Assembly: GCA_050944355.1 (NCBI GenBank)
Contig: JBMNQX010000003.1
Location: 165,379 to 229,378, forward strand
Length of the DNA stretch: 64,000 nucleotides
Direction of reading: 5' to 3'
DNA from: UBA4285 sp050944355
GTDB taxonomy: Bacteria > Bacillota > Clostridia > Lachnospirales > Lachnospiraceae
Position numbers and translations under genes: made by a program. The stretch's first letter is position 1; each line of letters opens with the position of its first letter. Positions 16,283-24,106 of this stretch are shown one piece after another. The notes below the pieces were generated by a model. The model was not told where the DNA came from. It did not search any database and saw only the letters and a program-made list of their open reading frames with translations.

Positions 16283-16305
16283 CAGCGGCTTAAGGAGGAA
16301 TATAC

Positions 16306-16848
16306 ATGAGCAGCAGACTCAAAGAGTTATACGATACAGAAATCACTAAGCAGCTGACAGAGAAGTTCGGTTACAAGAATCCGATGCAGGTTCCGAAGAT
16401 CGACAAGATCGTCGTCAACATGCGTGTCGGCGAGGCGAAGGAGAACTCCAAACTCCTCGACTCCGCTGTGGCAGACATGGAGAAGATCACCGGTCAGCAT
16501 GCCGTACGTACAAAAGCAAAGAACTCCATCGCTAACTTCAAGATCCGTGAAGGTCAGGCGATCGGCTGCAAGACAACTCTTCGCGGCGACAAGATGTATG
16601 AGTTCCTTGACCGCCTTGTAAACCTCGCTCTTCCGCGTGTCCGCGACTTCCGCGGCGTAAGCCCGGATTCCTTTGACGGCAGAGGCAACTACGCACTCGG
16701 CATCAAAGAGCAGATCATCTTCCCGGAGATCGAGTACGATAAGATCGACAAGGTAAGAGGCATGGATATCATCATCACGACCACGGCTAAGACCGATGAG
16801 GAAGCCAGAGAGCTTCTCAGAGACTTCGGCATGCCGTTCAGAAAGTAA
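16306..16848 (+). CDS. rplE: 50S ribosomal protein L5
   Basis: The 180-residue L5 (KNPMQVPKIDKIVVNMRVGE, RVRDFRGVSPDSFDGRGNYA, GMDIIITTTAKTDEEARELL) binds 5S rRNA and contacts P-site tRNA. Length is usual and AAGGAGG precedes it. Confidence 0.98.
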   Translation: MSSRLKELYDTEITKQLTEKFGYKNPMQVPKIDKIVVNMRVGEAKENSKLLDSAVADMEKITGQHAVRTKAKNSIANFKIREGQAIGCKTTLRGDKMYEFLDRLVNLALPRVRDFRGVSPDSFDGRGNYALGIKEQIIFPEIEYDKIDKVRGMDIIITTTAKTDEEARELLRDFGMPFRK

Positions 16849-16863
16849 GCAGGAGGAGAAAAG

Positions 16864-17049
16864 ATGGCAAAGGCATCAATGAAGGCAAAGCAGCAGAAGC
16901 CTCAGAAGTATTCCACAAGAGAGTATACACGCTGCAAGATTTGCGGCCGTCCGCATTCGGTTCTCAGAAAGTACGGAATCTGCAGAATCTGTTTCCGTGA
17001 ATTAGCTTACAAGGGTGAGATCCCGGGTGTTCGCAAGGCATCCTGGTAA
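16864..17049 (+). CDS. rpsN: 30S ribosomal protein S14, zinc type
   Basis: The 61-residue S14 has two CxxC pairs (CKIC near residue 23 and CRIC near 39), so it is the zinc-binding C+ type; C+ types are often paired with a zinc-independent paralogue elsewhere in the genome. The C-terminus GEIPGVRKASW is typical. CAGGAGGAG precedes the ATG. Confidence 0.97.
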   Translation: MAKASMKAKQQKPQKYSTREYTRCKICGRPHSVLRKYGICRICFRELAYKGEIPGVRKASW

Positions 17050-17074
17050 TCGACGAATTTAGGAGGAGTTAATC

Positions 17075-17470
17075 ATGACAGATCCAATTGCAGATATGCT
17101 TACAAGAATCCGGAATGCCAACACACATCGCCACGACACCGTCGATGTTCCGGCTTCTAAGATGAAGATTTCCATTGCTGAGATTCTTCTCAACGAAGGT
17201 TATATTCAGTCCTATGAGCTGGTTGACAAGGGCAGCTACAAGGATATTCACATCACGCTGAAGTACGGCAGAGACAAGAACGAAAAGGTTATCAACGGCC
17301 TCAAGAGAATCTCGAAGCCGGGCCTCCGCGTTTATGCCGGCAAGGAAGAGCTGCCGAAGGTACTCGGCGGTCTCGGCATCGCGATCGTTTCCACCAACAA
17401 GGGCGTGCTCACCGACAAGGAAGCAAGAAAGCTCGGAGTTGGCGGCGAGGTTCTCGCTTACATCTGGTAA
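17075..17470 (+). CDS. rpsH: 30S ribosomal protein S8
   Basis: The 131-residue S8 (DPIADMLTRIRNANTHRH, C-terminal GVLTDKEARKLGVGGEVLAYIW) is standard. In E. coli it represses the spc operon; that has not been shown here. The 145-base gap downstream is unusual and structured. Confidence 0.98.
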   Translation: MTDPIADMLTRIRNANTHRHDTVDVPASKMKISIAEILLNEGYIQSYELVDKGSYKDIHITLKYGRDKNEKVINGLKRISKPGLRVYAGKEELPKVLGGLGIAIVSTNKGVLTDKEARKLGVGGEVLAYIW

Positions 17471-17615
17471 CTTAAGAACCAGATGAAAGTCTTCCCCGGA
17501 CATTTGTCAGGGAAGCAGACAGGAATTGAATAATACGCAATCCTGACAAGAACTTTTTAGTAAACCGCGGCCCCGCTTCAAGGCTGCGGCAACCCATATA
17601 GGAGGTTATGCAGGC
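17471..17615 (+). promoter_or_regulatory. Structured rpsH-rplF intergenic region with three hairpins
   Basis: Three successive stems are visible: CTTCCC/GGGAAG (about 17491-17515); CAGGAATTG/CAATCCTG with a one-base bulge (about 17519-17546), followed a few bases later by CTTTTTAG; and CCGCGGC/GCTGCGG (about 17566-17590, one G-U). The middle stem with its T-tract could act as a weak attenuator. The rplF site AGGAGG follows. No coding potential is seen. Confidence 0.5.
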
Positions 17616-18161
17616 ATGTCACGTATCGGTAGAATGCCCATCGCTATCCCGGCAGGCGTTACGGTTGAGGTAGCAGAAAATAATGTTGTGACAGTTAAAG
17701 GGCCGAAGGGAACTCTCACAAGAACCTTCGCTCCGGAAATGAAGATTGAAGTAAATGGCCAGGAAGTTACCGTTTCCAGGCCGGATGACGAAAAGAAGAG
17801 CAGATCTCTTCACGGACTGACGAGAACGCTGATCCATAACATGATTATCGGTGTTACGGAAGGATTCTCCAAGACCCTCCAGATCGTCGGCACCGGCTAC
17901 CGCGCCAGCAAGAAGGGAAGCACCCTTGTGCTGAACCTTGCATTCTCGCATCCGATTGAGATGCAGGATCCGGAAGGAATTGAATCTGTAATCGACGACA
18001 AGGCAAATACCATCACCGTCAAAGGCATCAGCAAAGAGGCGGTTGGTCAGTATGCTGCCGAGATCAGATCCAAGAGAGCACCGGAGCCGTATAAGGGCAA
18101 AGGCATCAAGTATGCGGATGAAGTTATCAGACGCAAGGCCGGCAAGGCTGGAAAGAAATAA
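17616..18161 (+). CDS. rplF: 50S ribosomal protein L6
   Basis: The 181-residue L6 has the two repeated domains of the family (MSRIGRMPIAIPAGVTVEV; C-terminal PEPYKGKGIKYADEVIRRK). It supports the GTPase-associated region of 50S. AGGAGG precedes the start by 9 bases. Confidence 0.98.
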   Translation: MSRIGRMPIAIPAGVTVEVAENNVVTVKGPKGTLTRTFAPEMKIEVNGQEVTVSRPDDEKKSRSLHGLTRTLIHNMIIGVTEGFSKTLQIVGTGYRASKKGSTLVLNLAFSHPIEMQDPEGIESVIDDKANTITVKGISKEAVGQYAAEIRSKRAPEPYKGKGIKYADEVIRRKAGKAGKK

Positions 18162-18179
18162 TAGAAGGAGGGTGCAAAG

Positions 18180-18548
18180 ATGGTCAGCAAGAAATGCAGA
18201 GCAGATGTGCGTGAAGCTAAGCACAGAAGATTACGGAACCGCTACAGCGGCACGGCCGAAAGACCGCGTTTATCCGTATTTCGCAGCAATCAGCATATGT
18301 ATGCTCAGATTATTGATGATACAGTTGGCAAGACCCTTGTTTCCGCTTCCACGCTTGACAAGGAAGTGAAAGAGGGACTGGAAAAGACAAATGACGTCGC
18401 TGCTGCAGCGGCTGTCGGCACAGCAATTGCAAAGAAAGCTCTGGAGAAGGGAATCAAGAAAGTCGTATTTGACCGCGCCGGTTTCCTGTATGCAGGGAGA
18501 GTAAAGGCACTTGCAGACGCAGCCCGCGAAGCTGGTCTTGAATTCTAA
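18180..18548 (+). CDS. rplR: 50S ribosomal protein L18
   Basis: The 122-residue L18 (RNRYSGTAERPRLSVFRSNQ, VVFDRAGFLYAGRVKALADA) binds 5S rRNA with L5. Preceded by GAAGGAGG. Standard length. Confidence 0.98.
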   Translation: MVSKKCRADVREAKHRRLRNRYSGTAERPRLSVFRSNQHMYAQIIDDTVGKTLVSASTLDKEVKEGLEKTNDVAAAAAVGTAIAKKALEKGIKKVVFDRAGFLYAGRVKALADAAREAGLEF

Positions 18549-18567
18549 TCGGAGGATATTGCAGACT

Positions 18568-19071
18568 ATGGCACGAATCAATACGAATTCCGAGGATTCG
18601 GGATTAAAGGATAATGTAGTAGCGATCAAGCGCGTCGTTAAGGTTGTCAAGGGCGGCCGTAACATGCGTTTCTCCGCACTTGTCGTAGTTGGTGACGGCG
18701 AAGGCAAGGTTGGAGCCGGCATCGGCAAGGCTGCTGAAGTTCCGGAAGCGATCCGCAAGGGCAAGGAAGCAGCTGCCAGACATATGATTTCTGTTCCGCT
18801 TGACAAGAACAATTCCATTCCGCACGACTACATCGGTCATTACTGCGGCGCTACCGTTCTTCTCAAGAGAGCTCCGGAAGGTACCGGTATCATCGCCGGT
18901 GGTCCGGCCCGTTCCGTTCTGGACCTGGCTGGTATCAAGAACATCCGTACAAAGTCTCTTGGCTCGAACAACAAGCAGAACGTTGTACTTGCTACGATTG
19001 AGGCCCTCAAGGCCATGAAGACACCGGAGCAGGTTGCACGTCTCAGAGGCAAAGCTGTCGAGGAACTTTGA
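18568..19071 (+). CDS. rpsE: 30S ribosomal protein S5
   Basis: The 167-residue S5 (VVKGGRNMRFSALVVVGDG, GAGIGKAAEVPEAIRKG, C-terminal RLRGKAVEEL) is standard. The start at 18568 has CGGAGGA upstream; the in-frame extension overlaps rplR and is not S5-like. Functions in decoding accuracy with S4. Confidence 0.97.
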   Translation: MARINTNSEDSGLKDNVVAIKRVVKVVKGGRNMRFSALVVVGDGEGKVGAGIGKAAEVPEAIRKGKEAAARHMISVPLDKNNSIPHDYIGHYCGATVLLKRAPEGTGIIAGGPARSVLDLAGIKNIRTKSLGSNNKQNVVLATIEALKAMKTPEQVARLRGKAVEEL

Positions 19072-19081
19072 TTTTGTATTT

Positions 19082-19108
19082 CCTGGTCCGCTCACAATTC
19101 GGACCGGG
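19082..19108 (+). promoter_or_regulatory. Hairpin in the rpsE-rpmD gap
   Basis: CCTGGTCCG (19082-19090) pairs with CGGACCGGG (19100-19108) over 9 bp with one G-U, loop of 9. No T-run follows, so it is more likely an RNA-stability or processing element than a terminator. Confidence 0.45.
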
Positions 19109-19134
19109 GGACTGCTTAAGAATGGAGAACTGAA

Positions 19135-19317
19135 ATGGAAAAGAAATTAAAAATCGAACTGATCAAGTCTCCGATCAGCTGCGTTCCGAGACACAGAGCC
19201 ACAGCGGCTGCTATGGGACTCAATAAGATGCACAAGGTTGTTGTGCTTCCGGACAATGCAGCGACAAGAGGTCAGATTCAGCAGATTGCTTACATGTTAA
19301 AGGTTGAGGAAGTCTGA
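19135..19317 (+). CDS. rpmD: 50S ribosomal protein L30
   Basis: The 60-residue L30 (KIELIKSPISCVPRHRATAA, LNKMHKVVVLPDNAATRGQI) matches the family in length. TGGAGAA precedes the ATG. It is followed by rplO after 19 bases. Confidence 0.95.
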   Translation: MEKKLKIELIKSPISCVPRHRATAAAMGLNKMHKVVVLPDNAATRGQIQQIAYMLKVEEV

Positions 19318-19336
19318 AGACCGGAGAGGAGTAAAA

Positions 19337-19774
19337 ATGGATTTATCAAATTTAAAGCCGGCCGCAGGCGCTAAGACAAAGTCTTTCAGAAAAGGCCGCG
19401 GCAATGCTTCCGGCAACGGCAAGACAGCAGGTTATGGAACAAAAGGCCAGAAAGCCCGTTCCGGCGCTCCGAGACCGGGATTTGAAGGCGGTCAGATGCC
19501 TCTTTACAGAAGAATTCCGAAGAGGGGCTTCAAGAACCACAACAGAAAGCAGATTGTCGCTATTGACGTTCAGTATCTGAATCGCTTCGAGGATGGTGCT
19601 GAGGTCACAGCACAGTCGCTCAGAGATGCGGGAATCGTTAAGAATTCCAGAGATGGAATCAAGATCCTTGGCGGGGGAGAACTTACAAAGAAGCTGACAG
19701 TAAAGGCTAATGGTTTCTCAGCCGGCGCAAAGGAAAAAATTGAGAAACTCGGCGGTACCTGCGAGGTAATTTAA
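19337..19774 (+). CDS. rplO: 50S ribosomal protein L15
   Basis: The 145-residue L15 has the glycine/arginine-rich N-terminus (KGRGNASGNGKTAGYGTKGQ) and RIPKRGFKNHNRKQI. The start at 19337 has GGAGAGGAG upstream. The stop overlaps the secY ATG by one base. Confidence 0.97.
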   Translation: MDLSNLKPAAGAKTKSFRKGRGNASGNGKTAGYGTKGQKARSGAPRPGFEGGQMPLYRRIPKRGFKNHNRKQIVAIDVQYLNRFEDGAEVTAQSLRDAGIVKNSRDGIKILGGGELTKKLTVKANGFSAGAKEKIEKLGGTCEVI

Positions 19775-21096
19775 TGTTCAGAACACTTGGCAAAGCGATA
19801 AAAAACAGAGATATAAGAAAAAAGCTTCTTTTTACACTGTTTATCCTCGTTGTCGTCAGGATCGGCGCCCTGGTGCCGATCCCAGGTGTTGATACAGAGT
19901 ACTTCAGCTCGCTGATAAGCGGGCTTACGGAAGGAAACCTGAGTTTCCTGAGCGCCTTCACCGGCGGTTCATTTGAGAGAATGTCGCTGTTTGCACTGAG
20001 CATCACGCCGTACATCACAGCGCAGATCATTGTGCAGCTCCTCACCATCGCCATTCCGGCGTGGGAGGAGATGCAGAAGGAAGGCGAAGACGGAAGAAAA
20101 CGTCTCGCCAAGATCACCCGGTATCTGACAGTTATTCTTGCACTTGTTGAAAGTATTGCGATGGCTGTCGGATTCGGCCGTCAGGGACTGATTCTCAATA
20201 AGGCCACGATGAGCTACAAGCATTACGCGGTAACTCTTGTGGTTGTCATAGCAGTCCTGACTGCCGGCGCTGCGATTCAGATGTGGCTCGGCGAGAGAAT
20301 TACAGAGCATGGCGTTGGCAACGGAATCTCTATGATTCTTCTGTTCAACATTATCTCTGGCATGCCGGAAGACTTTGCCGGTCTTTTTGAAAAATTTGTA
20401 TTCGGAAAAACAATTCCGTATGCGGTTCTCTCTGCGGCAATTATCATTGGCATTGTAGTCGCCATGACGTTCATGGTTGTCATTCTCCAGGATGCTGAGC
20501 GCCGGATTCCGGTTCAGTATTCCGGAAAAATGGCAGGGAGAAGAACATTCAGCGGAAGCAGCTCCTATATTCCGCTCAAGGTGAATACAGCCGGCGTAAT
20601 GCCGATCATCTTTGCTTCTTCCCTGATGCAGTTTCCGGTGATTATCGCACAGCTCACAGGTCACTCCGATTCTGAATGGGTTCGCTATCTTTCGTCCAGC
20701 TATTGGGCGAGACCGGAGTATCCGATCTATTCTCTCGGATTTATCGTCTATATGCTCCTCTGCATCCTGTTTGCGTATTTCTATACTTCGATCACGTTTA
20801 ACCCGATTGAAGTTGCCGACAATCTTCGCAAATCCGGCGGTGTGGTTCCCGGAATCACGCCGGGCAAGGCGACAAGTGATTATTTACAAAAGATTATCAA
20901 CAGTATCGTTTTAATCGGCGTCATCGGACTGATCATTGTCGCCGCGATACCGATCATTCTTTCAGGTATATTTGATGCTTCCGTATCATTCGGAGGAACA
21001 TCCATCATCATTATCGTCGGTGTTGTACTTGAGACAATCAATCAGATCAAAGCGATGCTGTATACGAAGACGTATAAAGGATTTCTGCAATTCTGA
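19774..21096 (+). CDS. secY: Protein translocase subunit SecY
   Basis: The 440-residue membrane protein has ten predicted transmembrane segments and SecY signatures (VPIPGVDTEYF, ALSITPYITAQIIVQLL, GVGNGISMILLFNIISGMP, PGITPGKATSDYL). It forms the protein-conducting channel with SecE and SecG. It overlaps rplO by one base, so it is co-translated with the spc cluster. Confidence 0.98.
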   Translation: MFRTLGKAIKNRDIRKKLLFTLFILVVVRIGALVPIPGVDTEYFSSLISGLTEGNLSFLSAFTGGSFERMSLFALSITPYITAQIIVQLLTIAIPAWEEMQKEGEDGRKRLAKITRYLTVILALVESIAMAVGFGRQGLILNKATMSYKHYAVTLVVVIAVLTAGAAIQMWLGERITEHGVGNGISMILLFNIISGMPEDFAGLFEKFVFGKTIPYAVLSAAIIIGIVVAMTFMVVILQDAERRIPVQYSGKMAGRRTFSGSSSYIPLKVNTAGVMPIIFASSLMQFPVIIAQLTGHSDSEWVRYLSSSYWARPEYPIYSLGFIVYMLLCILFAYFYTSITFNPIEVADNLRKSGGVVPGITPGKATSDYLQKIINSIVLIGVIGLIIVAAIPIILSGIFDASVSFGGTSIIIIVGVVLETINQIKAMLYTKTYKGFLQF

Positions 21097-21126
21097 TAAT
21101 AGTCTGGGCGATGTTCAGAAAACAAA

Positions 21127-21153
21127 CAAGCCTGCGCAAAAAACGCAGGCTTG
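21127..21153 (+). promoter_or_regulatory. 10-bp perfect hairpin between secY and adk (attenuator-like)
   Basis: CAAGCCTGCG (21127-21136), loop CAAAAAA, CGCAGGCTTG (21144-21153). The following GCGTTTCTGT is only a weak T-tract, so partial termination or mRNA processing is plausible. adk starts 31 bases downstream. Confidence 0.55.
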
Positions 21154-21184
21154 CGTTTCTGTCTGAATTCGGAAAGGAGTCTGT

Positions 21185-21826
21185 ATGAAAGTTATCATGC
21201 TTGGTGCGCCTGGTGCCGGAAAAGGAACGCAGGCTAAAATGATCGCTGATGAATACGGAATACCGCATATTTCGACCGGCGACATTTTCCGCGCGAACAT
21301 AAAGAACGGCACTGAGCTGGGCAAAAAGGCCAAGACATACATGGACAAGGGCGAACTTGTTCCGGACGATCTGGTCGTTGATCTGATCATGGATCGATTC
21401 AAAGCGGACGACTGCAAAAACGGATATGTGCTCGACGGATTTCCGCGCACGATTGCACAGGCAGAAGCTCTGGACGAGGCGCTTGAGAAAAACAGGGATC
21501 ATGTCGATGTGGCGATCGACATTGAGGTTCCGGATGAGGACATCATCGCAAGGATGGGCGGGCGCAGAGCATGTGTCGGCTGCGGTGCCACCTATCATGT
21601 GAAATACAATCCGCCGAAGGTTGAGGGCATCTGTGATGTCTGCGGCCAGAAGCTGATTCTGCGGGATGATGACAAGCCTGAGACAGTGAAGAACAGATTG
21701 AATGTTTATCACACTCAGACGCAGCCGCTCATCACTTATTATAAGAAGAAAAACATCCTGAAAGCCGTTGACGGCACTCAGGACATGAAAAAAGTATTTG
21801 CCGATATCAAGGCAATACTCGGCTAA
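21185..21826 (+). CDS. adk: Adenylate kinase, zinc-lid type
   Basis: The 213-residue enzyme has the P-loop GAPGAGKGTQ (residues 7-16), the AMP-binding DGFPRT motif, and a long LID with CVGC (near 130) and CDVC (near 150), a four-cysteine structural zinc site typical of Gram-positives. It interconverts ATP, ADP and AMP in the cytoplasm. GGAAAGGAG precedes the ATG. In many Firmicutes map (methionine aminopeptidase) follows; here infA follows directly. Confidence 0.98.
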   Translation: MKVIMLGAPGAGKGTQAKMIADEYGIPHISTGDIFRANIKNGTELGKKAKTYMDKGELVPDDLVVDLIMDRFKADDCKNGYVLDGFPRTIAQAEALDEALEKNRDHVDVAIDIEVPDEDIIARMGGRRACVGCGATYHVKYNPPKVEGICDVCGQKLILRDDDKPETVKNRLNVYHTQTQPLITYYKKKNILKAVDGTQDMKKVFADIKAILG

Positions 21827-21851
21827 GCATGCATCAAGAGGGAGTAAGTTA

Positions 21852-22070
21852 ATGCCGAAGAGTAAAGATATGGAACTGCAGGGGAAGGTTCTTGAAAAGC
21901 TTCCAAATGCTATGTTCAGAGTTGAACTGGAGAATGGTATTCAGATCATTGCTCACCTGAGCGGCAAGCTTCGGATGAATTACATCCGTATTCTTCCGGG
22001 TGACAAAGTCACCGTGGTGATGTCTCCATATGATCTTACAAAGGGGCGCATTATCTGGCGAGATAAATAA
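21852..22070 (+). CDS. infA: Translation initiation factor IF-1
   Basis: The 72-residue IF-1 (MPKSKDMELQGKVLEKLPNA, SGKLRMNYIRILPGDKVTV) is an S1/OB-fold protein binding the 30S A site. The start at 21852 has GGGAG upstream; the 18-residue in-frame extension overlaps adk and is rejected. Confidence 0.97.
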   Translation: MPKSKDMELQGKVLEKLPNAMFRVELENGIQIIAHLSGKLRMNYIRILPGDKVTVVMSPYDLTKGRIIWRDK

Positions 22071-22078
22071 AATTCCTC

Positions 22079-22108
22079 TTGCATTCAATTTTGCTGCTGT
22101 GATACAAT
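22079..22108 (+). promoter_or_regulatory. Internal promoter upstream of rpmJ
   Basis: TTGCAT (22079-22084), 18-base spacer, TACAAT (22103-22108) with TG one base upstream (extended -10). It could drive rpmJ, rpsM, rpsK, rpsD, rpoA and rplQ independently of the upstream S10/spc transcript. Confidence 0.7.
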
Positions 22109-22142
22109 ACGAGACGAACTTGTCTGAAAGGAGGCTTTTTCA

Positions 22143-22256
22143 GTGAAGGTCAGATCTTCTGTAAAACCGATTTGCGAAAAGTGCAAGGTTATCAAGAGAA
22201 AGGGCGTTGTCAGAGTAATCTGCGAGAACCCGAAGCACAAGCAGAGACAGGGCTGA
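22143..22256 (+). CDS. rpmJ: 50S ribosomal protein L36
   Basis: A 37-residue gene starting with GTG: MKVRSSVKPICEKCKVIKRK then a second cysteine and CENPKHKQRQG. It has the three cysteines and one histidine of the zinc-binding C+ L36. AAAGGAGG (22128-22134) is 8 bases upstream of the GTG. Confidence 0.96.
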   Translation: MKVRSSVKPICEKCKVIKRKGVVRVICENPKHKQRQG

Positions 22257-22521
22257 TTTCCTGAAGGCACAGGCCGGCGGGAATTCATATTCCTGTAAAA
22301 CTGTCAAAAGGTCCGTCATACCTTTTGCCAGGCAACAAAGAAAGCGGCTGCAGCGCATCATTTCACCCGGTCCTTCCGGGCTTTTATGGCGCTGATTTTT
22401 ATACGCAGGAGTGAGGGGCGCGTACCATTTCACCTCAGAAAGTACTTTTCTGAGCTACGCAAGCTGATTTTCTGCTCACAATCCAAATTTTGTTTTAACA
22501 TTACGGAGGAAAGAGAGACAA
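22257..22521 (+). promoter_or_regulatory. 265-base structured leader between rpmJ and rpsM
   Basis: No supported gene is seen. Two hairpins stand out: CCCGG-TCCTT-CCGGG near 22368-22382 followed by CTTTTAT (weak terminator-like), and CTCAGAAA-GTACT-TTTCTGAG (22434-22454). The length and structure suggest a regulatory leader for the rpsM-rpoA segment, by analogy with alpha-operon control in other bacteria. The effector is unknown. Confidence 0.5.
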
Positions 22522-22905
22522 ATGGCTCGAATTTCAGGTGTAGATTTACCGAAAGAAAAGCGCATTGAAATTGGTCTTACGTACATCTACGGAATCGGCA
22601 GAAGCAGATCAAACAAGATCCTTGCCAAGGCCGGCGTAGACCCGAACACGCGTGTAAAGGATCTTACGGACGAAGAAGTCGGCAAGATCCGTGATGTAAT
22701 TGATGAAGAAGCTGAGAACGAGAATCTTCCGGTAGAAGGTGATCTCCGCAGACAGACTGCTATGGATATCAAGCGTCTCCGTGAGATCGGCTGCTACAGA
22801 GGCATCCGTCACAGAAAAGGACTTCCGTGCAGAGGACAGAAGACGAAGACCAATGCAAGAACATGCAAGGGTCCGAAGAAGACTGTCGCTAACAAGAAGA
22901 AGTAA
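22522..22905 (+). CDS. rpsM: 30S ribosomal protein S13
   Basis: The 127-residue S13 (MARISGVDLPKEKRIEIGLT, GIGRSRSNKIL, C-terminal RTCKGPKKTVANKKK) lies in the 30S head and contacts the P-site tRNA. CGGAGGAAAG precedes the ATG. Confidence 0.98.
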   Translation: MARISGVDLPKEKRIEIGLTYIYGIGRSRSNKILAKAGVDPNTRVKDLTDEEVGKIRDVIDEEAENENLPVEGDLRRQTAMDIKRLREIGCYRGIRHRKGLPCRGQKTKTNARTCKGPKKTVANKKK

Positions 22906-22935
22906 TCTTAAGACGCTACGAGGAGATTCTTGAAA

Positions 22936-23343
22936 ATGGCAAAGAGTGCAAATACAAAGGCCGCTTCTGCTTCCAAGAAGCGGGTTAAGAAGAATGTCGA
23001 AAAAGGACAGGTACATATCCAGTCCTCTTTTAATAACACCATCGTTACTGTAACCGATGCTCAGGGCAATGTCCTTTCTTGGGCAAGTGCCGGCGAGCTT
23101 GGTTTCCGCGGCTCCAAGAAGTCCACACCGTTCGCTGCTCAGTCGGCTGCCGAGAAGGCTGCCAAGGCCGCGATCGATATCGCGGGACTCCGCTCTGTTG
23201 ACGTTTATGTCAAGGGCCCGGGATCAGGCAGAGAGGCAGCGATCCGTGCTCTGGATGCACAGGGGCTTCATGTAACCAGCATCAGCGATGTTACACCGGT
23301 TCCGCACAACGGATGCCGTCCGCCGAAGCGCAGAAGAGTCTGA
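22936..23343 (+). CDS. rpsK: 30S ribosomal protein S11
   Basis: The 135-residue S11 (HIQSSFNNTIVTVTDAQGN, VKGPGSGREAAIRALDAQGL, C-terminal VPHNGCRPPKRRRV) is standard. ATG at 22936 lies 10 bases from AGGAG (22921-22925) and gives the family's usual N-terminus, so the TTG two codons upstream is rejected. Confidence 0.97.
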   Translation: MAKSANTKAASASKKRVKKNVEKGQVHIQSSFNNTIVTVTDAQGNVLSWASAGELGFRGSKKSTPFAAQSAAEKAAKAAIDIAGLRSVDVYVKGPGSGREAAIRALDAQGLHVTSISDVTPVPHNGCRPPKRRRV

Positions 23344-23363
23344 TCAGGGAGGTATAGAGTAAG

Positions 23364-24002
23364 ATGGCAGTTGATAGAGTATCAGTATTAAAGAGATGCG
23401 CAGCGCTTGGTATCTCTCCGGCAGAGCTCGGAATCACAAGAAAGAGCCACAAGAGAGGCTTCAACGTTCCGGAAGACAACAGCCGCAGAAGAGGCAGAGG
23501 CCAGCAGGCGCGTCCGAAGAAGAAGAGTGAATATGGCGAACAGCTTACTGAGAAGCAGAAGGCAAAGTTCATCTACGGCGTTCTCGAGAAGCCGTTCCGC
23601 AATTATTATAAGAAGGCTGAGCGCGCAAAGGGCATGACCGGTGATAACCTTATGATCATGCTTGAGACACGTCTTGACAATGTCCTTTTCCGCATGGGTC
23701 TTGCGAGAACCAGAGCAGAGGCGCGCCAGATCATCGATCACCGTCACATCTTTGTGAACGGCAAGCTCGTAAATATTCCGTCCGCAGCTGTCAAGGCCGG
23801 CGACGTAATCGAAGTCAGAGAGAGCAAGAAGAGCTGCGACCGCTACAAGCAGATCCTTGAGGCGACAAATGGCCGTCTTGTTCCGGAATGGCTTACGGTT
23901 GACACAGAGAATCTCAAGGGAACTGTGAACGCACTGCCGACAAGAGAGCAGATCACAACTCCTGTCAACGAGATGCTTATCGTCGAGCTGTATTCCAAGT
24001 AA
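23364..24002 (+). CDS. rpsD: 30S ribosomal protein S4 (zinc-free type)
   Basis: The 212-residue S4 lacks the N-terminal CxxC zinc motifs and begins MAVDRVSVLKRCAALGISPA, a form I know from Lachnospiraceae. The S4 RNA-binding domain (RLDNVLFRMGLARTRAEARQ) and C-terminus NEMLIVELYSK are intact. It is a 16S assembly initiator and a common autogenous regulator. Confidence 0.97.
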   Translation: MAVDRVSVLKRCAALGISPAELGITRKSHKRGFNVPEDNSRRRGRGQQARPKKKSEYGEQLTEKQKAKFIYGVLEKPFRNYYKKAERAKGMTGDNLMIMLETRLDNVLFRMGLARTRAEARQIIDHRHIFVNGKLVNIPSAAVKAGDVIEVRESKKSCDRYKQILEATNGRLVPEWLTVDTENLKGTVNALPTREQITTPVNEMLIVELYSK

Positions 24003-24010
24003 TGAAGCTT

Positions 24011-24038
24011 TTGCGCTGCGCTTGACGGCGCGGCGCAA
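24011..24038 (+). promoter_or_regulatory. 11-bp GC-rich hairpin in the rpsD-rpoA gap
   Basis: TTGCGCTGCGC (24011-24021) pairs with GCGCGGCGCAA (24028-24038) across a 6-base loop, one G-U pair. The tract after it is only TTTG, so strong termination is unlikely. rpoA begins 69 bases downstream. Confidence 0.5.
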
Positions 24039-24106
24039 TTTGCCAGTTACACAGGAAATAGGGAAGAATCATTTCCCATTGTTCAGAATAAGGAGCAGAT
24101 GCGTAC

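Noticed and set aside
22386..22568. Short plus-strand frame overlapping the rpsM start
   Set aside because: It lies in the rpmJ-rpsM leader and lacks a ribosome binding site; the leader structure explains the region better.
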